Assembly: GCA_013387265.2 (NCBI GenBank)
Contig: JABFTP020000062.1
Span: 52,168,345 to 52,232,344, forward strand
DNA: 64,000 nucleotides
Direction of reading: 5' to 3'
Origin: Cryptolaemus montrouzieri
Taxonomy: Eukaryota > Arthropoda > Insecta > Coleoptera > Coccinellidae
Positions 47,960 through 59,390 of the stretch are shown here, piece after piece. A model generated the notes under the pieces. That model was not told where the DNA came from. It saw only the letters and a program-made list of their open reading frames with translations, and ran no database searches. The position numbers were made by a program, and so were the translations under genes. How positions within the stretch are numbered: position 1 is the stretch's first letter; each line of letters opens with the position of its first letter.

Positions 47960-48344
47960 TAAGCTGAAGCTCAGGTCCAGTGAGTTCCTAGGTAGCCCCT
48001 AGAGCAGCCACTGAGTCTATCTTCTCATTGTCTCTCAGTTCATTGGCCCGAGACTCACATCAGGCCTGTTCCCCTAACCTAATCTGCCAAGGGTTCAACG
48101 ACTGCATCATAAGCGACGTACAGTTATCGGATGCCAATGCCTCCAGTACAGCTAGGCTATCTGTATTGATTTCATTGGCAGCTGTAAGCAGAAGGTTAGC
48201 ACTGTGGTCAATGTGGCATATTTCAGCTAGATAAACAGTCACACTCCTGTTAAGACAGATCGACTGTTCTTTGGCAACTTCCCGATCATATTCACCAGTT
48301 CTAACTCCTTGGGAGCCTTCTGCGAAGTAATAGAAATCTAACAT
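47960..48344 (-). pseudogene. RNase H fragment of an I/R1/LOA-type LINE (second copy)
   Basis: Minus strand LDFYYFAEGSQGVRTGEYD corresponds to the F-YTDGSK start of LINE RNase H, with the first catalytic D lost. KEQSICLNRSVTVYLAEICH (AE, second catalytic position) and EINTDSLAVLEALASDNCTS (TDSQAAL block) follow, then a decayed HSG...NE region (ANELRDNEKIDSVAA). It is closely related to 40321-41000 but inverted relative to it. Confidence 0.8.
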
Positions 48345-50013
48345 AACAGCTGCTGGTTTTGGGTATTGTTTTGTTAGACCTCATACTCAGCATCTGGTTT
48401 TCTTCACTTTCAATTAGTAGAACGCCAACTTCGAAACTGATCATATCTGGCTCATTCAGACACAAAAATGTGTCAAAAACCGTGTGAAAATTGAAAAAGA
48501 CTGGTAAAATCACACAATATGGCGAAGACTCAGATATAGACGATTTTAATCTATTTCTGTTGGACCCCTGCTCATACGCTGCCATTTTAAAGAGGAGAAA
48601 GAGACACCATTGTAAGGGAGGTTGTGTTATTAAGTCCATATGGCAAATGACATATGGCCTATAAATAATAGACAAAAGAGTTTCTCTAGAATATTTGTCC
48701 TACTTGATTAATTAAAAGTCCGAGAGCTTGATCAAATATTTTATATTAATGAATGTTTTTTCAGTTAATTTTCCAGTTTCATTGAAACTCTCATTTTATT
48801 AGAACTCTTTTTATTTGGTGTCTCTCGATTTTGATACTGCCTAGAATGAGAATACCCATTCATAGATTTGTTGTCGATATAATTTTAGCCGAAAGTTTTA
48901 TATCTCGATTTTACTATATTAGTAGTAAAATGCTGTTCAAGAAAATTCGTTGCTGATAACTGTATTTTCATGAATAAAGTAATAATGAAATATTCATTTA
49001 ATTACATTCAGTTCAAAATTCCAGTTTTTTCAAAATTCAAACTAAAAGAACTGTTTTACTTAGTCAAATCATTTTTGTTAAGGTTGAATATAAAGAAAGA
49101 TCCGACTATAATGCACATATTCTATTAGCATGCGCAATAGAGTTTATTACTCGTTTACACTAGGTCTATTCTAATTGAACTTATTGAATCTTTCTTTTGA
49201 GAATGTCAATCTTTTCATCTTAATAACATGATTTGACTTGTGAAATATACAAAACCATAATGAATCCTTGAACATATTCACCATAAATCCATTTTTGACG
49301 AATAGATGATATTAATTATCATGAGCTGTTGCACTGAAAAGTATAGAAAAATCCGACAATACTGACCTCTCAGTTTAACGCAGATCAATTGCCTGCAAGT
49401 ATGTACATTATAGGTGATTCTTCCTCCATATAATGAAGTATTAGGTTCAATCTTGACAGTAGATAGAAAAAAGAATTCTTTTAGTCGCGGAAGTTCTAAA
49501 TTGCATATCTTGAAAAAGCATTGCTTCACAATTATAAACAGTCTTAAACAATTAGTTAATAGTTCAATGTGATAATATTGTGCTTTATTCTTCATTAAAT
49601 ATAAAACTGCAATGTCCTTTATAATGAATAATATATAAGTTGAAAGTTTGTAAATATTTCGACATGGGTAAATTTTCTAGTGAAGAAAGACTTGGCGTAT
49701 CATAAAAATTCTAAAAGATAGAACAAAAGCGTCACATTAACTTATTGGTACCAATAAATGTATCTAATCTTTTCCGCATTTGTTTAAACATTTATAGTTC
49801 TTAATTGCTGAAATTTAACAGCATAAACTATCAAGACTGAATGTCTGGTACTTTTAGTTTCAGTCCTACATGACTGAATAAAAATAGCAGCATTTCCTAT
49901 GGAAATAGATGTGACAAAATGTTGAATAACAATTTACTTATAAATAAAAGAATAATAATTTGAATTTCATATCTTTTCCTGACGATCGACACATAATACT
50001 GTTAGTCTTATAA
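48345..50013. other. no gene supported; 3' flank of the coiled-coil gene
   Basis: A minus-strand frame at 48301-48675 has no recognised family and partly overlaps the LINE fragment. AATAAA on the minus strand at about 49583 could be the poly-A signal of the coiled-coil gene, giving a 3' untranslated region of about 430 nt; this is inference. Confidence 0.4.
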
Positions 50014-50566
50014 TTATGACGACTGATCTACACTTTTATTTTGACTACTACGCCTAGCGCCATCGCCATTGTGGTGATTATTGTTTCCACTACGTCTTTC
50101 TTGATGATTCTGACTACCGTTTAGGTTCGGGAGAGTGTTTTCTTGACCACCATTTCTCTTCTCCTGGTTACCACTTCGATTTCCACCCTGCCAATAATTT
50201 TGAGAATGAAGAGGGGGAAACCAGTTACCCCTATAGTTCATGGAGTTATTCCTCCTGTTTCCTTTTCCTTTCTGATTGTGGTTGTGGTAGTTTTCTCTAT
50301 GTGGGACATAATTCATTTCCCTTTGACCTTGGGCATTTTCTCTGTTATGATGGGAGCTGTCCCCCCTTTGCGAATGATAACTGTCTCTATGGTGGTAGTG
50401 AGAGGGAGAAAGTGACGCAGTATTTTCCCTTCGAAGTGCATTGTTCTCTTGTTGGAGTCGTCGGATGATAGCGTCCGCTTCTTCCACCTTTCTTCGGAGT
50501 TCTGGTTCAGCTTGAACAGCTCGTTCCCTTTCTCTCTCGCGTTCCCGCTCATATCTCTCTAGTTTT
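50014..50566 (-). CDS. unrecognised coiled-coil protein, terminal exon
   Basis: A splice acceptor (CACCTTCCAG, minus strand, ending 50567) opens the frame KLERYERERERERERAVQAE, and translation stops at TAA 50014-50016, giving 183 codons. The first ~60 residues are Glu/Arg-rich with heptad-like spacing (RRKVEEADAIIRRLQQENN then ALRREN), a clear coiled coil. The rest is low in complexity, rich in His, Asn, Arg, Gly, Ser and Gln (for example SHHNRENAQGQRE, GNRRNNSMNYRGNW), suggesting a disordered, possibly RNA-associating tail. There are no stops, and the phase matches the exon at 59242-59387 exactly. I do not recognise the family. A domesticated transposon protein cannot be excluded. Confidence 0.72.
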
Positions 50567-51340
50567 CTGGAAGGTGTTTCATCAGAAAATTAGCTTATAA
50601 AAACATGTTTCTTTCAATTTTATGGAATAAAGGATAAAAAATGTAATCCAGGATAACTCGATTTCAAACTTAAACATGCATGGAGGATAGAAATTAACTT
50701 GTGTGGCTGTGCATCGATGAAAGCATTAATAATAAAATCAAAATTTCGAGGATATTTCAACAATTTAAAAAGATATATCAAAAATGGTGAGGAATCATTG
50801 CATCAGCATCTAGAAAGATCTCGAATATGCCTTTAATAATGCCAGATTAATTACATACAAGTATATTTGAATGAACAGTTTGTAACTGCATCGAGTTGCT
50901 TAATGAAAGAATTATAACGACCCATTTCCGAGCACGACAAACGACTTTTTTGAAAAGTCACATATTCAAGAAACAATATGATCCAATTAGCATGAATCAG
51001 TAGTCTGCAAAGGCACGGTGGAAGGACAATAGTCTCTATTAAATCAAACAAATATTGCAAATGTAAATAACTGTACAGGGTGGACAGATTTCGACGTCTT
51101 AATATTGCAGCTATGTGAAATATTGTGGATAGAGGAAAATGGCCCCCCTAGCTCGTGTTCTTTTTGCGTGAGAAATTCATTGCCGGAAACAGATTCAAGG
51201 TAACATCTGTCGTTTTCGAGATACTCGAAATTTTTTCAATTTACGGAATCGAGTGCCAATATCTCAGTTGTTTTTGTAGTATAAATTGTTTCGACATTAT
51301 ACAGAAACTTTTGTTTTCACAAAAATGAGAATGATGTTCC
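50567..51340. other. intron sequence, with one MITE-like end
   Basis: No gene is visible. TACAGGGTGGACAGATTTCG at 51071 resembles the start of a TA-inserting non-autonomous Tc1/mariner element; its partner end was not found. Confidence 0.4.
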
Positions 51341-51346
51341 TTATAT

Positions 51347-51565
51347 CTAATTGGGACATATTAGTTTATACACTCCTGAATTATCTAATTTTTGAGTTTT
51401 ATCTTTGACATTGAAAAATATATTTGATAGTTCAGTTGTGGATTTTAAGGCTAATTTTACATTAGGGTCTCGGGAAAAAAATGTTAATAAGTAGGTAACT
51501 AAACTACAAAAATTTATGACGTAGCAAAATAACCCTCTGCTAGTGGCCAAAGGCGACTTTATCAA
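51347..51565 (-). pseudogene. Penelope-like element fragment (linker to GIY-YIG)
   Basis: The minus-strand frame FFSRDPNVKLALKSTTELSN, IFFNVKDKTQKLDNSGVYKL and ICPN matches the region just before and at the start of the PLE endonuclease (…KSGIYKLxC). It stops where the YIG half should begin. It lies in the long intron of the coiled-coil gene. Confidence 0.65.
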
Positions 51566-51729
51566 ACAAACGCGCGGTACCGGTAAATTTCGGTCGAAGC
51601 GTTAGACGGGAACATTCGAAACTTTCGTTCACCACGAATGTAGCGCCTGCAGGAATTGGAATCAAACTGAATTGTAACTTGAAGACAATACGTCGATACA
51701 AAGTTTATTATTAAATAGTAAAAAACGAG

Positions 51730-53613
51730 TGCAGCGAAGAAATCTAAAACGTATCATTTTAATAACGGTTGGGAGGAAGAATTTTTCTTTTGTATGGTGA
51801 AGCATAAGTGCATTTGTCTTATTTGTCGTGCGTCAGTTTCAATACCTAAGCGTGGTAACTTAGAGAGGCATCATAAAACGGTTCATAAAAACTATGAAAA
51901 GGATTTTCCGCCATAGAGTGAATTAAGAAAAGGAAAAGTACGTTTTTTTTTTGTCTGAAAAAAGAACAAACCATGTTCACAAGACCAGCCAAACAATCAA
52001 AAGCTGGTACGATCGCGTCATTTAAAATATCTCATACATTAGCGAAACACAAGAAACCATTCGAAGATGGATCGGTTGTGAAAAAAAGCTTTTATTGAAG
52101 CGGATGAGACTTTATTTTGAGATTTTAAAAATAAAACAGAAATCATGTCTGCTATTAGAGAACTTCAGTTATCTCGTCTGACTGTCACGAGGCGTATTGA
52201 AGTTATGAGTCAGGACATAACAGATAAACTAAAATATGATATCATGAAAAGTACATATTTTTCTTGACAGTTCGACGAAACCACCGATATGACAGACACT
52301 ACCCAGCTGTGTATTTTTATTCGAATGGTATTCAATGACATGTTGGCTAAGGAAGAATTTTTGACAATCATTCCTCTGAAGGGTAAGACCCGTGACGAAG
52401 ATACACATGACGTGTTCTTCAATTTTGTGAAAAACTACAAGCTACCAATATATAAATTAGTGTGCATTACAACCGATGGAGCACCAGCAATGACTGGAAA
52501 CAAAAATGGTTTTGTGGCATTGTGTCGAGCTAATGAAGACTTCCCTTCAGTTTCTTCATTCCAATGCATTATACATGAATAAGTTTTGAGTTCAAATGTT
52601 TTAAACACTGGGGAAATTATGGGCGTTGCAACAGAAATTGTCAATTCCATACATGCACGTAGCTTGCAATGGCGGCTCTTTAAGTTGCAGTTGGAAGATA
52701 GGGAGTCAGCTGAACACACTGATTCATTTCTTCACACGGACGTCAGGTGGTTGAGTCACGGAAAATTCCTAGAAAGGTTTCAAGAATTATTGCCCGAAAT
52801 AACAGCTTTTCTAGACGAAAGAGGTGATGACACTCAGATGTTGAAAAACGAAAAATGGCTGACTGATTTGACATTTTTGACTGACATCACAATGCACTTA
52901 AACACCATTAACTTAGAGCTTCAAGGTAAAGGAAAAACTATTATTGAGATGATTAGAGCAGTTAACGCATTCAAAAGTAAATTGCAACTTATGATAAATC
53001 AACTGAAAAGAAAGGATCTGAAACATTTTCCGTCTTTGAAAAAATGGATTCCTCAGTTGAATATCCGAATCTAAGGCAAATCGCCCTTTAACTGAAGGCA
53101 ATGTTTGGGTCAACTTACTTGTGCGAGTCTGCATTTTCTGAAATAAAGATAATTAAGTCAAAATATCGCAATCTACTAATTGACGATCATATGTCATCAT
53201 GCTTGCGATTAGCACTCAGTGCTCAAGTACCATCTTATGAAAAGTATGCTGAAGACATGCAGTGCCACGCTTCAACATCCAAAGTCACTACTTAGTTAAG
53301 TTTAACACCACATGCAACTCTTTTGGTTTGTAACAACCAATAAACACCAAATTTGAATAACTGTTTTTTCCATTGATATTATAGAGAAAAACCTAACTAA
53401 ACCTAACCCAAACTTTGACTGAAATAATGTATATTGTGCGGAAAGCTAATATCTATATATGCTACGGCACACCCTACCTAGGTAGGTAGGTAGGGTGTAT
53501 CGTGTATGTACGACCAATCTGCATCACACAAATTTGCAGCCTCTTAGAGACGATCGTAAGTAGTCTCAAAATATTGAGGTAGATCGCCAGCAGTACACGT
53601 TTGAACACCCCTG
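51730..53613 (+). mobile_element. hAT-family DNA transposon, decayed
   Basis: The right end is CAGGGGTGTTCAAACGTG when read reversed (53596-53613), a typical hAT terminus. The next 8 bp, TCCTACAC, are the likely target duplication, inside PLE coding sequence. The left terminus was not identified, so the left boundary is that of the coding region; the leader probably starts nearer 51570. Confidence 0.65.
51733..53295 (+). pseudogene. hAT transposase (BED zinc finger, DDE, dimerisation domains)
   Basis: The frame opens near 51733 (AAKKSKTYHFNNGWEEEF) with a BED-like finger CLICRASVSIPKRGNLERHH. After stops, RPAKQSKAGTIASFKISHTL follows. The core shows DTTQLCIFIRMVFN, then VCITTDGAPAMTGNKNGFVA with the catalytic D of TTDGAxAM, CIIHE (normally CxxH-Q-E), and HTDVRWLSHGKFLERFQELL, typical of ZBED5/SCAND3-like hATs. 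The C-terminal dimerisation block GSTYLCESAFSEIKIIKSKY, then LIDDHMSSCLRLALSAQVPS, ends near 53295. At least four frame changes or stops inactivate it. Confidence 0.88.
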
Positions 53614-53617
53614 TCCT

Positions 53618-53760
53618 ACACTATGCGGAAAAAGGTATAGAACTCAATCATCTGAAATCCTTAGAAATATTCGAAGCCAAACATAATACAGACAATAATC
53701 AAATATTACTTAACGACGTGACTGATTTATGTTAATCCCCAATATTTGAGATTTTTAAGT
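53618..53760 (+). pseudogene. Penelope-like element GIY-YIG C-terminal fragment
   Basis: HYAEKGIELNHLKSLEIFEA, then NQILLNDVTDL and, after a stop, SPIF, matches the C-terminal LE-x-x-EI...LLNDxxxL...SPI block of PLE endonucleases. It directly follows the hAT right end, so the hAT was probably inserted into this PLE. The other half of the PLE on this strand was not found. Confidence 0.55.
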
Positions 53761-55399
53761 AGTTAACAATTCTAAATCATTTTTACGTTGTAATATTCGC
53801 AATTCTCAGAATGTCAATTACATATCACATAGTATTGGAGGAATCTATTTCATTTTTGAACAAAGGAGCACCTTCTCATCAAACTGTCACCGATGCTGAT
53901 CTACTTGACTTAAATTTTGGCAACAATTGGCTTGGAAATAGAGAGCCAGTAAGATGACAGGCTCGTATTTGTCGATGCTGGATTTTTTTCTTTAAGGATA
54001 AATTAAGGATTTGTTATATAGAAGAGCTAGTCGAAGTATTGAAGAATTTGAATAAAATTTCAGAAATTGTTCTGTTTCGGTTGCCAATAATCGAATTTCC
54101 AATTCGTGTCAGAGTATCCTCAAGCATTGTGAACTCTAAACACAGAATAATGAGAACACATTCGAATTCCTAAAATGATTATTTTCATTAAATTCGATTC
54201 CATATCTTTAAAAAAAACGATTGAATGTTACTTTTCAAAATTTTCGTTCGGAATGGTCGCTTCGTTATCACTAACAATATTCTATTTACACAAAATTTAC
54301 AACTTGATAAAAAAACATTAAACTCATCTGAATTGTCAGTGCAAGAATTAATTTTCGAATTGTCATTATGAGAGCATAGAACATACTTAAGCTATTCACT
54401 TTATTGAATAAAATTGGGGAAAAGTTACACAATTTTTGGTTTGCATGGAAACACGTCCTGGATGAAGAAATTGAGTGCACATATAAAATACTATTGCAAA
54501 GGAAGAAAAACTCATCTCAACGAAATCAAAGTAACCTATGGTTCATATTAAAAGACGAAAGTTTGCTTTATAACAAAAAAAAATGTCCGCACTTAGTTAG
54601 ATTCTGAGTACAAGAGACTTTCGAAAACACACGTAATATTAGCAATTACGTGATTCCGAAAATTTTCAAGATTTCCAGAAACACAAAAGCTAGCTTGAAT
54701 CTGTTTGCGGAAATGAATTTCTTACATAGCTTCATCATTAAAACATCGAAATCTGTCCACCTGTACAGTAAACACACATCAATTCATCGGGGGCGCCGCA
54801 GCATAACATACATCGCCTTCTCTCAAGAGTTGAGAATAAAAAATAAGAAAAAAATAATTTCAATTACACTTTAATTCATTTGACGTATCTCTGCAGACAA
54901 GTGACGAGCAAATGTAGAAAAATGGGAGTTTTAGAAATGATTTTTAGTTAAACCATCTGGCCTTTTCTATATAAAGTGCAAAATGAAGTAAATAGACGGA
55001 GTCACGAGAACATTCCCTCTGTTTTAAATGTACTCCACAGATTTCTTTAAAAGCTTAGACTTGGCAATTAAATAAGGGCTTCAATTTAAAATTATTTTGG
55101 ACTTCACAGTTGTCCTAGAAATTCGCGGCATATCATTCGTCTACCTTTATTAATCGAATACAATAATTTTTATCGTAATTTCATATATTACGTCGACATT
55201 AAACTGAAATTTATTAGTCTTGCATTTCCGATTCTTAGTGTGAATAAAACAGCATATTTTCTTGTTGAGATTCAAAAAGTAGAATAGTTTTCATTTTACG
55301 AATGATTTTTAGCAATTTAAATTTTTAAGTTTTTGCAAATTTCAATCAAGTTAGCTGTCACGAGAAGAAAAGTATTGTTAATTGTTACTCTCATTTTAT
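53761..55399. other. intron sequence, no gene recognised
   Basis: AT-rich sequence without transposase, RT or exon motifs. Confidence 0.4.
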
Positions 55400-55545
55400 T
55401 TTCAATGAGAGGAAAACATCGAACTTCATTGGCATTTGTCCGGACATTATCGAAAGAAAGAACATGTGTTAACAATTAGTGATCTACCAAAAAAGAGATT
55501 TGAAATATGAAGATTGAGATTCAATTTCTTGGCGCTGTGTAATTT
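55400..55545. repeat. dispersed repeat, copy 2 (first copy at 11185-11330)
   Basis: Shares ACATCGAA(C/T)TT, AACATGTGTTAA, CTACCAAAAAAG and GATTTGAAATAT-type strings in the same order with 11185-11330. The class is unknown. Confidence 0.55.
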
Positions 55546-55571
55546 CAAATTATAGGCCATAATGCATTATA

Positions 55572-56270
55572 CAGAGTGCTTCAACGAAAACTAAACAGAG
55601 GCTATATCTACCAAGATATTCATTTCTGATCAAAACGCAAAAACAAGTCAATTTTTGTTTCGAGAGGGACATCTTTTGGGGTACAAAACTTACCTGAAAT
55701 ATCAACCCCCTTAGCGGGGGTTGCAATCCTTGAACATTTTGAATAGGGAAGATGGGTCGAGTGATGACTCAAAAAAAAAGTGGTATCTTTGTCTACATCG
55801 CCTTGGACAAATTTCCATTTTTAATTGAAAACTGTAAAAGATACAGGGTGAGCAACTGAAAGATAGGGGAGACTATTTCCCTGAGACTATTCAGGTTTCA
55901 GTGAAGTAAAATGGAACAGATCCATGCTGATCAATGGCAGTCATCATCAAGTACCATCCTCATCTGGAATTTCAACCCCTAGAGCAGGGGTGACCACGCT
56001 TGCTTGAAAATTTGGAAGAGGGTAGATGGGTCGAGTGATACCTCGAAAGAAAGGTATTATCTTTGTCTGCATCCCCGTGAACGAATTTTCATTTTTGATT
56101 GAAAACTGTAGAAGATACATAGTGAGCTACTGAAAAATAGAGGAGACTATCTATCGCCCTGAGCTATTCAAGTATTAGTGCAAAAATATGGAACAGATTC
56201 ATTCCAGATCAAAGGCTGTCATCTTCCGAAACACCATTCACATGTCAAATTTCAACCCCTAGAGCAAGGC
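55572..56270 (+). repeat. left long inverted repeat with tandem units
   Basis: Recurring landmarks include CAACCCCTAGAGCAGGGGTG-type small palindromes at about 55706, 55973 and 56253, each followed by GGTCGAGTGAT, TATCTTTGTCTGCATC and ATTGAAAACTGTAGAAGATA, and then GGAACAGATTCATTCCAGATC. The period is about 270-280 bp. Confidence 0.88.
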
Positions 56271-56831
56271 AGACCTCCCTATGTTATTTTTAAAGCAGAA
56301 GATAGGTCCAGTTATAACCTTCTGAGAAAGGATTTTTGTTTGTCTCCACAATGGTGTGCAAGTTTTCGTTCTCCATCAAAATTACTGGGTGAGCAGCTGA
56401 AACATTGGAATGATTATGGAGGATTATGAATCTTGAAAGAAAACGATAAAACTATCAGTCATAGTAACTCTATTGATCTTTGAACATTCGTTGTACGATA
56501 TGCGAGCAATGCATCTAGAGTTGGGTTCACATGTACATGCGTTTTTATCAGTTGACTGAAAGGAAACTTTTGTTTTCACAGGTGATACTATATGATCATC
56601 GTCCTCAAGTGAAATGACTCTTATTTGACGATATGAATCAACACTACGAATCAGGAGCGCAGATGTTACAATGATCAGATTTCTTCAACAAAAAATTGAT
56701 TCTCAATGTTTTCGTACTTTTTGTATTCAATTTCATCGTCCCAATTTTATTCCACATTAGTTGTGAAAATTCTGTTGCATTCATCACAATAGTTTCTCTT
56801 CTATTCGAAATTTAGTTTTCATAAAATCGTC

Positions 56832-57889
56832 ATGGTTTACTCGATAGCTGAGAAGGTTGAAATGATTGAACTATTTTTCAGTTCTGATAGTTGCGCGAAC
56901 AGGACAGCCTATATCTTCAAACAACGCCACGAAGGTGCTAAAGTGACTTTGAAGTATGTACTCGAATTAGTTGCCAAATTTCGTGAAACTGGATCGGTGC
57001 AAAATAAGAAGCGCCTAATTGAGCGGCCAGTAAGAAATGAAGTGGCGGTGCTTGGTCAAGCGGTGGTTGATCCTACCCTAAGCCTGCGGAAATTGGCAGA
57101 TGTAAGTGGTGTAACCCAAACGAGTATTTTCCGCATTCTGAAGGGGCATAAGTTTCATATAAAATCAAATTAGTTCAAGAACTGAACGAAGATGATTTCG
57201 ATCGAAGACTCCAATTCTGCGAGACCATAAGTGAGAGAGTCATGAACAATCCTCATAATTTATTTCACTTGTGTTTTTCGGACGAATGTACATTTTTTCT
57301 CAATGGAACCGTAAACTGCCATAATTGCCGTTGTTGGGCAGATTCTAAACCGCAAATATTCCATGAAATTCACACTCAGCAGCCTCAAAAACTAAATGTT
57401 TGGGTTGGTATTTATGGCGATCACCTCATTGGACCGTTCTTCATTCCTGGAAATCTTACTAGAGAGTTGTATTATCAACTATTGGAGGAATTTATCGACC
57501 CAACAATAACGGAGATCATTGAGAATGACCCCCGCTATTCAGAGAACAAGGTTGTATTTCAGCAGGATGGAGCGCTCCCGCAATTTGCACATCAAGTGCG
57601 AGTATTTTTGGATGATCATTTTCCTGGTCGTTGGATTGGAAGGAGAGGCCCAACGGAATGGCCCCCACGATCTCCGGATCTCAGTCCCTTAGACTTTTTC
57701 CTATGGAGTCACCTCAAAAGTATAATCAATAAAACTGAATCTGTTGATTTGAACGACCTGCGACAGCGCATCGTCAATGAGTGTAACCAAATCACACCTA
57801 AAATTTTACAGAATGTCCGTGAACGTTTCACCCAAAATTTGTTTATGTGCATGGAGGTTGGTGGCCAACAATTTGAACATTTACATTGA
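56832..57889 (+). pseudogene. DD41D transposase with one frameshift
   Basis: ATG at 56832 opens a helix-turn-helix N terminus of the DUF4817 type (MVYSIAEKVEMIELFF; KFRETGSVQNKKR; LRKLADVSGVTQTSIFRILK). After KFH at about 57155 the frame shifts, best explained by a 2 bp loss, and the protein continues KLVQELNEDDFDRRLQFCE. It is then open from 57242: LCFSDECTFFLNG (first catalytic D), LNVWVGIYGDHLIGPFFIPG, VVFQQDGALPQFAHQ (second D) and SPDLSPLDFFLW (third D). I count 41 residues between the last two aspartates, giving DD41D, the spacing described for rosa and related groups. The end is GGQQFEHLH and TGA at 57889. All catalytic residues are present, so this is a recently inactivated copy. Confidence 0.9.
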
Positions 57890-58234
57890 GTTTTAGTTAC
57901 TTCAGTTCCGTTCATTTTATCGAGTAATGAAGTACAACTTCTACTCGTTAATTTTTTCCTTTCGTTTATTCCCCTCTTCATTTTCAGCCATTTTATTAGT
58001 TTTTTAATCCATTACATTTGAAACCGGATGTCTCAAACGAGTAACTGTCTTTCAAAAGGTGTTCATTCAGTGAAAAATCAACCTCTGTTTGATACTGGTC
58101 GAAGATAGATGGTATACCATGCATTGCATCTTCAGTAACTTTTCCGTTTTGCATCCTCTAACTCCTATGGAACTCAATGAGAATAGAATTATTGCGAGCA
58201 GTCATGAAGGCAATCGAAATCCTGTACTTGAAAG

Positions 58235-58922
58235 GTATCACTGGATCGAAATATTACCCCTGCTCTAGAGGTTGAAATTCGAGATGAGGGTGATTTCGGA
58301 AGATGACAGCTTTTGATCTAAAATGAATCTATTCGCACTAATACTCCAATAGTCTTGGGGCGATAGTCTTCTCTATTTTTCAGTGGCTCACTTGTTTCTT
58401 TCATAGTTTCAATTAAAGATGAAAATTCTTTCACGGAAATGCAGACAAAGGTAATACCCTTCTTTCGAGTTATCACTCGACCCCTCTACCCAAATTTTCA
58501 AGGGTTGTCACCCTTGCCCAGGGGTTGAAGTTCGAGATGAGTATGGTACTTGATGATGACTTCCATTGATCAGCATGGATCTGTTCCATTTTACCTCACT
58601 GAAATCTTAATAGTCTCAGGGAAATAGTCTTCCCTATCTTTCAGTTGCTCACCCTGTATTTTTTACAGTTTTCAATTTAATATATAAATTCGTTCAAGGC
58701 AATGTAGACAAAGATACCACCTTTCTTTTGAGTCATCACTCGACCCATCCTCTCTATTCAAAATGGATTGCAACCCCCGCTTAGGGAGTTGATATTTCAG
58801 GCAAGTGTTGTACCCCAAAAGATGTCCCCCTTGAAACAAAAATTGACATGTTTTTGCGTTTTGATCAGGAATGAATATCTTGGTAGATAAAGCCTCTGTT
58901 TAGTTTTCGTTGGACCACCCTG
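58235..58922 (-). repeat. right long inverted repeat with tandem units
   Basis: Mirror of the left repeat. The palindrome landmarks recur at about 58258, 58508 and 58770, so the unit here is about 250-260 bp. The outermost ~100 bp is the best conserved part. Confidence 0.88.
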
Positions 58923-59241
58923 TATAGGTCTCAGTTTTGTGAAAACTAAAGAGTACAATTCAACAGTGACGGACTGTGCCGTAACTCGTGACTCATCCTA
59001 TATATATTTATTAAAACTATAAATTTAAAGAAATCCATAATACAAGTCCAAGAGGCCAAAATAAATAAATATAGTATACAAATTTTCAAATACGAAATAT
59101 CTATAACATTTCAAGATCAGCAGCGCCTAAATTATTAATTTATTTCCTAAAATTACTTTCCTATAAATTTTTGGGAACAAGGATCATGTAAAGAGAGATA
59201 TTTGACATTAATTATGTTTAGAAGAAAAAGACTATACTCAC

Positions 59242-59387
59242 TTCTTTTGTTCGTCCACAATGGCCGACAGGTAAACATTTCTACTTTCATTCTCTTGTAG
59301 TTGTATCTTCAAATCTCCGATCATCTTTTCTAACAATTCAACATGAAGCGAAGGTGTGAATGGAGGTTGATTAGGACTTGAGAAAAT
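59242..59387 (-). CDS. unrecognised coiled-coil protein, penultimate exon
   Basis: The acceptor TTTTGTATTCAG (ending 59388) and the donor AAAAGAA|GTGAGT (59236-59241) bound 146 nt that read in phase 0 as IFSSPNQPPFTPSLHVELLE, KMIGDLKIQLQENESRN and VYLSAIVDEQKK. The two leftover bases AA join the first base A of 50566 to make a lysine codon and continue the coiled coil without a break. The exon is open and has coding-like composition, and heptad leucines begin at HVELLEKM. Earlier exons lie to the right and were not found up to the window edge. The intron to the next exon is 8675 bp and full of transposons. Confidence 0.72.
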
Positions 59388-59390
59388 CTG

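Larger units (their letters stand above)
55572..58922 (+). mobile_element. DD41D Tc1/mariner-superfamily transposon with long inverted repeats
   Basis: The ends CAGAGTGCTTCAACGAAAAC and (reversed) CAGGGTGGTCCAACGAAAAC are flanked by TA (55570-55571 and 58923-58924). The element is 3351 bp. The inverted repeats extend about 700 bp from each end (55572 to about 56270 and about 58235 to 58922), with weaker similarity further in. Each consists of two to three tandem units of about 250-280 bp. A single transposase gene occupies the middle. It lies in the long intron of the coiled-coil gene. Confidence 0.92.

Noticed and set aside
50143..50415. Hydrophobic plus-strand frame that looks like a membrane protein
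   Set aside because: Antisense of the His/Asn-rich coding exon on the minus strand.
53478..53500. TAGG tetranucleotide run as telomere-like repeat
   Set aside because: Only about five units and it is not the insect telomere motif TTAGG. A simple microsatellite.
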